A stretch of DNA of 64,000 nt, from contig NZ_LPUX01000060.1 in NCBI RefSeq assembly GCF_001651865.1, positions 310,001 through 374,000 on the forward strand, in the 5' to 3' direction. This DNA comes from Sinorhizobium glycinis (GTDB taxonomy: Bacteria > Pseudomonadota > Alphaproteobacteria > Rhizobiales > Rhizobiaceae). Under the pieces are notes generated by a model. That model was not told the DNA's origin. It saw nothing but the letters and a program-made list of their open reading frames with translations, and made no database searches. Shown here piece by piece: positions 58,396 through 64,000 of the stretch (the stretch's first letter is position 1; each line of letters opens with the position of its first letter). The position numbers were made by a program, and so were the translations under genes.

Positions 58396-59298
58396 ATGGC
58401 GAGACGTGATTCGGCGAGCGCGCTGGCGCATTTTGCAGAGGCAGTTGCGCTGGTCTCCCAGGGGCGTCCGGGTCATATCGTCGACACGCTGATCGCCGAA
58501 CGCGGCCGGAAGATCGTTCGCCATCCCCTGTGGCCGGTGATGCGGCCCTTTCTGTACTCCTTGCTCAACTACCGCAAGGCGATCGAATTCGCCAATGCAG
58601 TCGCGAACATGCCCGGTTTCCAGGCGTTCGAACACCTGAGTTCTTTGCTGGCGCTCGACGTCCGTGTCGACAAGCCCGAGCGGATTCCGGCCGAAGGCGG
58701 CTTTCTCCTCGTCAGCAACCATCCGACCGGCATCGCCGACGGCATTGCCGTTTTCGATCTCCTGAAGGGCCGCCGGCCGGACATGATGTTCTTCGCCAAT
58801 CGCGACGCCATACGGGTCAACCCGCGTTTCGTCGAGATGGTCATCCCGGTCGAGTGGCGCGAGGAGTACAAGTCGAAACTCAAGGCGCGCGAGACTTTGC
58901 AGGTCACCAACCGGGCGATTGAAGAGGGGAAGGCAACGGTGCTCTTTCCCTCGGGCCGCATCGCCTACTGGGCCGAGGGGCGTCTCAATGAGCGCCCCTG
59001 GAAAAGCTCCGCCATCGGCTTTGCCCGCAAGTACAACCTGCCGATCCTGCCGGTCCACATGAGCGCCCGCAATTCCGGCCTGTTCTACTGGTTCGCCAAA
59101 TGGTCGACGGAACTGCGCGACATGACCGTCTTCCACGAGCTCCTGAACAAGAAGGGCGACCTTTTCGATTTTCGCATCGGCAATCTCATTCCTGCGGACG
59201 CGCTTGACGGCGATCCGATGGAGGTGACCCGGGCGCTCGAACGCCATACGGTTTTTGAACTGGCGCGAGATAGCGACGCGGTTTTCGCGACGCCGTGA
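58396..59298 (+). CDS. Lysophospholipid acyltransferase-like protein (PlsC family)
   Basis: The 300-residue protein has the acyltransferase motif H-x4-D in VSNHPTGIADGIAVFDLL (about residue 110) and the FPSGRIAYWAEG loop (about 190), as in PlsC-type 1-acyl-glycerol-phosphate acyltransferases. It may act in lipid or lipid A-like modification. There is no clear N-terminal membrane segment. The ATG at 58396 (MARRDSASALAHF) is chosen over an upstream TTG at 58357. Confidence 0.85.
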   Translation: MARRDSASALAHFAEAVALVSQGRPGHIVDTLIAERGRKIVRHPLWPVMRPFLYSLLNYRKAIEFANAVANMPGFQAFEHLSSLLALDVRVDKPERIPAEGGFLLVSNHPTGIADGIAVFDLLKGRRPDMMFFANRDAIRVNPRFVEMVIPVEWREEYKSKLKARETLQVTNRAIEEGKATVLFPSGRIAYWAEGRLNERPWKSSAIGFARKYNLPILPVHMSARNSGLFYWFAKWSTELRDMTVFHELLNKKGDLFDFRIGNLIPADALDGDPMEVTRALERHTVFELARDSDAVFATP

Positions 59299-59314
59299 CC
59301 GCGGCACGGGAAAA

Positions 59315-59445
59315 GCCCCTCATCCGGCCTGCCGGCCACCTTCTCCCCGCAAGCGGGGCGAAGGAGACTCGCGGCGCCCACTTAGTCCCCTCTCCCCGCC
59401 TGCGGGGAGAGGGCTAGTCCTCGGGTTAAACCCGAGGAGAGGGGC
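59315..59445. repeat. RIME-like intergenic mosaic element, copy 4
   Basis: Nearly the same as the 55940 copy (GCCCCTCATCCGGCCTGCCG ... GAGGAGAGGGGC) and again between convergent genes (acyltransferase and transaldolase). Confidence 0.7.
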
Positions 59446-59510
59446 AATCACGCCTGCGCTCGCGCGCTGGTCATCCAATGTGGAAAGCCGCAATCGCCCA
59501 AAGACTGCCG

Positions 59511-59544
59511 AAACAAAAAGGGCCCCGCATCGCTGCGAGGCCCT
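59511..59544 (-). terminator. Rho-independent terminator of the transaldolase gene
   Basis: Read leftward, GGGCCTCGCA and TGCGGGGCCC (one wobble pair) form the stem and TTTTTGTTT follows. It lies 25 bases after the stop at 59570. Confidence 0.85.
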
Positions 59545-59569
59545 CATGCAAGTTGAAATCGAGGATCGA

Positions 59570-60223
59570 TCAGGCGATCTTCTGGCCGGTCTTGGCCCAG
59601 TCGGCGAGGAACATTTCCAGGCCCTTGTCGGTCAGCGGGTGCTTGACGAGCGCCTTCAGCGTGGCCGGCGGGGCGGTGACGACGTCGGCGCCGATCACGG
59701 CGGCTTCCTTGACGTGGTTCACGGTACGGATCGAGGCGGCAAGGATTTCCGTCTCGTAGCCGTAATTGTCGAAGATGTGGCGGATTTCGCGGATCAGGTC
59801 CATGCCGTCGAAGGCGATGTCGTCGAGGCGGCCGATGAAGGGCGAGACGAAGGTTGCGCCGGCCTTGGCGGCGAGCAGCGCCTGGTTGGCGGAGAAGCAG
59901 AGCGTGACGTTGGTCTGGTGACCGTCCGAGGTCAGCGCCTTGCAGGCCTTCAAGCCGTCGAGCGTCAGCGGCAGCTTGATGCAGATATTGTCGGCGATCT
60001 TCGAAAGAGCGGCCGCTTCCTTCATCATGTCGCTATATTCGGTCGCCGTCACTTCGGCCGACACGGGGCCCTCGACGATTCCGCAGATTTCCTTGGTGAC
60101 CTCGACGATGTCGCGGCCCGACTTCAGGATCAGCGACGGGTTGGTGGTGACGCCGTCGAGCAGGCCGAGATCGTTCAGTTCCCGGATTTCCTTCACGTCG
60201 GCGGTATCAACGAAAAATTTCAT
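59570..60223 (-). CDS. tal: Transaldolase (TalC/fructose-6-phosphate aldolase class)
   Basis: The 217-residue short transaldolase transfers a dihydroxyacetone unit in the pentose phosphate pathway. It begins [20 protein letters not shown], has GVTTNPSLI, the Schiff-base Lys in [15 protein letters not shown], and [10 protein letters not shown]-type strand ([15 protein letters not shown]). The 217-residue length is the MipB/TalC class. The ATG at 60223 has an AAAGGA site; an open extension of 34 codons upstream is rejected. Its terminator is at 59511. Confidence 0.96.
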   Translation of the reverse strand: MKFFVDTADVKEIRELNDLGLLDGVTTNPSLILKSGRDIVEVTKEICGIVEGPVSAEVTATEYSDMMKEAAALSKIADNICIKLPLTLDGLKACKALTSDGHQTNVTLCFSANQALLAAKAGATFVSPFIGRLDDIAFDGMDLIREIRHIFDNYGYETEILAASIRTVNHVKEAAVIGADVVTAPPATLKALVKHPLTDKGLEMFLADWAKTGQKIA

Positions 60224-60399
60224 GGGACCGTTCCTTTGGCATTCAGCCGTTCGGGCGCCTTTCCGCTTCAGGGAAAATCCACGGCGGATATCGCGCGCGT
60301 TGAAACTGGGGTGGAACCGTGACAAACCCTTGCTCCTGCAAGGCGGCGGTTCGCTGTGCAGTTTTCTTTAACTGAAAGCGGTGGCAAGGTCACGGCCAA

Positions 60400-62604
60400 A
60401 TGACTCTTGATTCAACCGATTTATTCGGCGCTCTCTTCGACCGCCGCGTGGTGCCCGTCCTGGTGCCGATGCCGGCGCCGAGGCCCTATTCCTACGCGGT
60501 GCCGGAGGGAATGGCGGTCGAAGCGGGCTCGATCGTGCAGGTGCCGCTCGGGCCGCGGCTTGTCGTCGGCGTCGTCTGGGACGGCCTCGACGACGGCACG
60601 GTCGATCCGACGAAGCTGAAGGAGATCGAGAAGGTCTTCGACTGCCCGCCGCTCACCCGCGACATGCGCGCCTTTCTCGACTGGGTGGCCTCCTATACGG
60701 TCACGCCCCCCGGCCTCGTGGCCCGGATGGCGCTGCGCGCGCCGACCGCCTTCGATCCGGAGCCGATGGTCGAGGCGTTGCGGCTGACCGAACGGCGGCC
60801 GGAACGCATGACCTCGGCGCGTGAACGCGTGCTGGCGACGGCCAGCGATGGCTTCTCCTGGACGCGCTCCGGCCTTGCCCATGCCGCCGGCGTCTCTTCC
60901 GGCGTGATCGACGGACTTGCCGCACAGGGCGTGTTCGAAACGGTGTTCATGCCGCCGCCGCCGGTGGTCGCCACGCCCGATCCCGATTTCGCCGCGCCGC
61001 GCCTCGAGGGTCCGCAGAAGGAGGCTGCCGCCGATCTGCTCACGGCGGTCGAGGAAAGAAAGTTCTCCGTCTCGCTGATCGACGGCGTCACGGGGTCCGG
61101 CAAGACCGAGGTCTATTTCGAGGCGGTCGCCGCAACCCTCAGGGCCGGCAAGCAGGTCCTGATCCTGCTGCCGGAGATCGCGCTGACCGCGAGCTTCCTG
61201 GAGCGCTTCCAGGACCGTTTCGGTGCGAAGCCGGCGGAATGGCATTCCGACCTTGCGCCGCGCACGAGGGAGAAGGTGTGGCGGCAGGTGACGACCGGGC
61301 AGGTGCGGGTCGTCGCCGGGGCCCGCTCGGCACTGTTCCTGCCCTTCGAGGATCTCGGCCTCATCATCGTCGACGAGGAGCACGACCCCGCCTACAAGCA
61401 GGAGGATCGTGTCTTCTACAACGCCCGCGACATGGCGGTGGTGCGCGGGCGGATCGGCGGCTTTCCGGTCGTGCTCGTTTCCGCAACGCCTTCGGTCGAG
61501 AGCCGGGTCAACGGCGAGGTCGGCCGCTACCGGCCGATCCACCTGCCGACCCGCTTCGGCGATGCGGCGCTGCCGCAGCTCGGCGTCGTCGACATGCGCC
61601 GCCATCCGCCGGAGCGTGGCGGCTTCCTCTCGCCTGTGCTGTTGAACCAGGTCGGCAAGGCGATCGGTCGCGGCGAGCAGGCGCTCCTGTTCCTGAACCG
61701 TCGCGGCTATGCGCCGCTGACGCTCTGCCGCGTCTGCGGCCACCGCTTCCAGTGCCCCGATTGCTCGAGCTGGCTGGTCGAGCACCGCTTCCGCGGCCAG
61801 ATCCAGTGCCATCATTGCGGCTATTCGGAGCGCACTCCGGAGGCCTGCCCCGAATGCGGCACGCTCGACCACCTGGTCGCCTGCGGCCCGGGGGTTGAGC
61901 GCATCGCCGAGGAGGTCGAGCGGCACTTTCCCGACGCCCGTACCATCGTGCTCTCCTCCGACCTGATGGGCGTCAAGCGGCTGAGGTTGGAGCTGGAGGC
62001 GATCGCCCGCGGCGAGGCGGACATCGTCATCGGCACGCAGCTCGTCGCCAAGGGCCACAATTTTCCGATGATGACGCTGGTCGGCATCGTCGACGCCGAT
62101 CTCGGCCTCGCCAATGGCGATCCGCGGGCCGCCGAGCGGACCTTCCAACTCTTGTCGCAGGTGACGGGCCGTGCCGGTCGGACGGGTCTCAAAAGCCTTG
62201 GCCTCCTGCAGACCTACCAGCCGCAGCATCCGGTGATGCAGGCGATCGTGTCGGGCGATTCGGACGCCTTCTACGACCGCGAGATCCATGAGCGGGAACG
62301 TGCGGCGCTGCCGCCCTTCGGCCGGCTTGCCTCGATCATCGTTTCCGCCGACGCGCGCAGCGATGCCGAGGGCCACGCCCGCGCCTTGCGCAACGCGGCG
62401 CCGCGCGTCGACGGCATTTCCGTGCTGGGTCCGGCCGAGGCGCCACTTGCGCTGATCCGCGGCCGGCATCGGTTCCGGCTGCTTGTTCACGGAAGGCGCA
62501 ACAGCGACATGCAGTCCTTCCTGAAGGCGATGATTGCCGGGGGGCCGAAGGAGCGCGGCTCGATCAGCGTCCAGCTCGACGTCGATCCGCAGAGTTTTCT
62601 GTGA
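60400..62604 (+). CDS. priA: Primosomal protein N' (replication restart helicase PriA)
   Basis: The 734-residue SF2 helicase reloads the replisome at stalled forks. After the 3'-BD and WH domains come Walker A GVTGSGKTEVYFE (about 226), DEEHD (about 327), FSATPS-type VSATPSVESR, zinc cysteines in CRVCGHRFQCPDC and CHHCGYSERTPEACPECG, and QMVAKGHNFP-type motif TQLVAKGHNFP. It is divergent from the transaldolase gene and alone in its unit. Confidence 0.97.
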   Translation: MTLDSTDLFGALFDRRVVPVLVPMPAPRPYSYAVPEGMAVEAGSIVQVPLGPRLVVGVVWDGLDDGTVDPTKLKEIEKVFDCPPLTRDMRAFLDWVASYTVTPPGLVARMALRAPTAFDPEPMVEALRLTERRPERMTSARERVLATASDGFSWTRSGLAHAAGVSSGVIDGLAAQGVFETVFMPPPPVVATPDPDFAAPRLEGPQKEAAADLLTAVEERKFSVSLIDGVTGSGKTEVYFEAVAATLRAGKQVLILLPEIALTASFLERFQDRFGAKPAEWHSDLAPRTREKVWRQVTTGQVRVVAGARSALFLPFEDLGLIIVDEEHDPAYKQEDRVFYNARDMAVVRGRIGGFPVVLVSATPSVESRVNGEVGRYRPIHLPTRFGDAALPQLGVVDMRRHPPERGGFLSPVLLNQVGKAIGRGEQALLFLNRRGYAPLTLCRVCGHRFQCPDCSSWLVEHRFRGQIQCHHCGYSERTPEACPECGTLDHLVACGPGVERIAEEVERHFPDARTIVLSSDLMGVKRLRLELEAIARGEADIVIGTQLVAKGHNFPMMTLVGIVDADLGLANGDPRAAERTFQLLSQVTGRAGRTGLKSLGLLQTYQPQHPVMQAIVSGDSDAFYDREIHERERAALPPFGRLASIIVSADARSDAEGHARALRNAAPRVDGISVLGPAEAPLALIRGRHRFRLLVHGRRNSDMQSFLKAMIAGGPKERGSISVQLDVDPQSFL

Positions 62605-62723
62605 TTGCAACCGGACCTGCCATGCAGCCGATTCCCATCGTCGTGTACATGCGCTAGACCAGTGGGCGTCGGCGAGAATCGTTTCTCGGCCGGCGATACC
62701 AATGACCTGCCGCGGGGAAGGGC

Positions 62724-63110
62724 ATGGAGTTCTATATTCCGACGGAAACCGGGGAGTTCCTGGCCTTTTGCGCGGCCGGGGCGGCGATGCTGATCGGTCT
62801 CGTCATGCTCTTTGCGCCGCGTCTTACCTTTCGTGCCGCCGGAATCGGCGTCGCCGAGGGCCGGCGCGGCGGGCTGGCGGAGGCGCGCTCCACCATGGGA
62901 GGCATGCATGTGGGCCTCGGCCTCGGCGCGATCCTGCTGGCCCAGCCGATGGTCTATCTCGCCGTCGGCGCCGCCTTTGCGCTCGCGGCATTCGGCCGCA
63001 TGCTGTCGATGATGAGCGACAACGGCGCGACGCTTTTCAACTGGGCCGCGCTTGCCGTCCAGTCGGCGCTTGCCATCCTGCCGCTCGCCTATGTTTTCGG
63101 GTTCATCTGA
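62724..63110 (+). CDS. Small membrane protein (DUF4345-like)
   Basis: The 128-residue protein has four membrane segments (FLAFCAAGAAMLIGLVMLFAP, LGLGAILLAQPMVYLAVG, AAFALAAFGRML and ALAVQSALAILPLAYVFGFI) and a conserved RSTMGGMHVGLGL loop that resembles DUF4345 proteins. The function is not known. The ATG at 62724 has GGGGAAGGG before it. It sits between priA and the atp operon. Confidence 0.8.
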   Translation: MEFYIPTETGEFLAFCAAGAAMLIGLVMLFAPRLTFRAAGIGVAEGRRGGLAEARSTMGGMHVGLGLGAILLAQPMVYLAVGAAFALAAFGRMLSMMSDNGATLFNWAALAVQSALAILPLAYVFGFI

Positions 63111-63360
63111 CGATCTCGGGACGGGCGTAAATCCGGGCTCCCAGCAATTTAGGCAAAATTCCGTCGAACGGGGCGGTGTAATGCCGCATTCCTGCCGTTG
63201 GCGTGTTGCGAGTCCAAACATCCTATGCTAGACGAACCGCGAATTGCGGGGGAAGTGGGTCGAAAGGCCTCGATATCCTGCGAGTTATTGCAGCAAATTC
63301 AAGATGTTAGGCCAACGGTTCGCCGCTGCTGACGCTCTTGGATGATTTTGAGAGAAGCTT

Positions 63361-63927
63361 GTGCCCGTGGCCGACACATCCCAGCTTATTTCCGGTGTTG
63401 CAGAAAGATATGCGTCCTCGCTTTTCGAACTCGCCCTGGAGGCTGGTTCGGTCGAGACGGTCGGTGCCGACCTCGATCGCGTCCAGACGCTGATCGACGG
63501 CAGCGAGGATCTGAAGCGGCTGATCGTGAGCCCGGTCTTTTCTGCCGATGATCAGTTCAAGGCCGTTTCGGCGCTGGTCGAGAAATTCGGTTTCTCCGGG
63601 CTCGTCGGTAACTTCCTCAAGGTCGTGGCGCGCAATCGCCGTCTCTTCGCGCTGCCGGGCAGCATCAAGGCATTCCGCCTGATCGCCGCTCGCCACCGTG
63701 GTGAAATCACCGCCGACGTCACGTCGGCGCATGCGCTCACCGAAGCGCAGCAAACCGAATTGAAGGCGACGCTCAAGGGCGTCACCGGCAAAGACGTGGC
63801 GGTCAACGTCACCGTCGACCCGTCTATTCTTGGAGGTCTGATCGTCAAGGTCGGGTCCCGCCAGATTGACACCTCCCTTCGCACCAAACTCTCTACCCTT
63901 AAGCTTGCACTGAAAGAGGTCGGCTGA
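63361..63927 (+). CDS. atpH: ATP synthase F1 delta subunit
   Basis: The 188-residue OSCP-like subunit links F1 to the stator b subunits. It opens with [23 protein letters not shown] and closes with [18 protein letters not shown], both family marks. The start is a GTG at 63361 with GAGAGAAG before it; a second GTG two codons later is possible. Its TGA overlaps the atpA ATG by one base, so translation is coupled. It begins the F1 operon. Confidence 0.95.
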   Translation: MPVADTSQLISGVAERYASSLFELALEAGSVETVGADLDRVQTLIDGSEDLKRLIVSPVFSADDQFKAVSALVEKFGFSGLVGNFLKVVARNRRLFALPGSIKAFRLIAARHRGEITADVTSAHALTEAQQTELKATLKGVTGKDVAVNVTVDPSILGGLIVKVGSRQIDTSLRTKLSTLKLALKEVG

Positions 63928-64000
63928 TGGATATCCGCGCCGCGGAAATTTCCGCAATTCTCAAAGATCAGATCAAAAATTTCGGCCAGGAAGCAGAAGT
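63927..64000 (+). CDS. atpA: ATP synthase F1 alpha subunit, N-terminal fragment (cut by window end)
   Basis: The ATG at 63927 overlaps the atpH stop (TGATG). The visible residues [19 protein letters not shown] are the start of AtpA, the non-catalytic nucleotide-binding subunit of F1. The rest is outside the window. Confidence 0.9.
   Translation, partial: MDIRAAEISAILKDQIKNFGQEAE

Noticed and set aside
63160-63260. Promoter of the atp operon
   Set aside because: Candidate -35/-10 hexamers do not have an acceptable spacing, so no promoter is annotated.
63937-63952. GCGGAAATTTCCGC at the start of atpA, similar to the island palindrome
   Set aside because: It is inside the coding region, lacks the central base, and codes for conserved AtpA residues (AAEISA).

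Overview
The window reads as an alphaproteobacterial chromosome of the Sinorhizobium/Ensifer type (Rhizobiaceae). The grounds are the GC-rich coding bias, the unbroken block sdhCDAB - msrA - omp19-like - zapE - mdh - sucCDAB - lpdA - xerC - transaldolase - priA - atpHA, a hemC-hemD operon carrying a mitofilin-like and a HemY-like gene, and several copies of rhizobial intergenic palindromic repeats. No rRNA, tRNA or CRISPR array was recognised.

Positions 1 to about 20450 look like an accessory island. It opens with the tail of an unidentified gene, then a complete type I restriction-modification operon (hsdM-hsdS-hsdR) followed by a PLD-like protein. On the opposite strand lies a cassette of a PD-(D/E)xK-like nuclease candidate, a 138-residue protein of unknown function and an FtsH-like AAA/M41 protease that is broken by two compensating frameshifts. 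A further small gene beside it is frameshifted too. Next come a DUF3102-like gene, two DUF429 genes, an HNH nuclease, two genes of unknown function and a 53-residue acidic protein. A palindrome with core GGAAAT-N-ATTTCC (or a close relative) recurs four times in the first 16.2 kb, including upstream of hsdM and of the nuclease/protease cassette. No integrase or attachment site is visible, so the left end of the island is outside the window.

From 20967 to 38050 the window holds core genes: phoD-like phosphatase, typA, a GNAT acetyltransferase, inorganic pyrophosphatase, UPF0235 and YggT proteins, a decayed MFS permease, and a leftward operon hemC-hemD-mitofilin-HemY-TerB-glutamine amidotransferase. 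Diverging from it are tsaD-gpsA-YciI-EVE and a methyltransferase, then a secreted protein of unknown function.

From 38353 to 55921 the genes encode succinate dehydrogenase, malate dehydrogenase, succinyl-CoA synthetase and the 2-oxoglutarate dehydrogenase complex, i.e. the TCA steps from 2-oxoglutarate to oxaloacetate except fumarase. MsrA, an Omp19-like lipoprotein, ZapE, a LysE exporter and an SDR enzyme are set among them. The last part has a TraB/GumN protein, XerC, an acyltransferase, transaldolase, PriA, a small membrane protein, and the start of the F1 ATP synthase operon (atpH, atpA cut by the window end).

The best candidates for something undescribed are the nuclease/138-aa/AAA-protease cassette with its shared operator-like palindrome, and an HsdS whose two target recognition domains are nearly the same.
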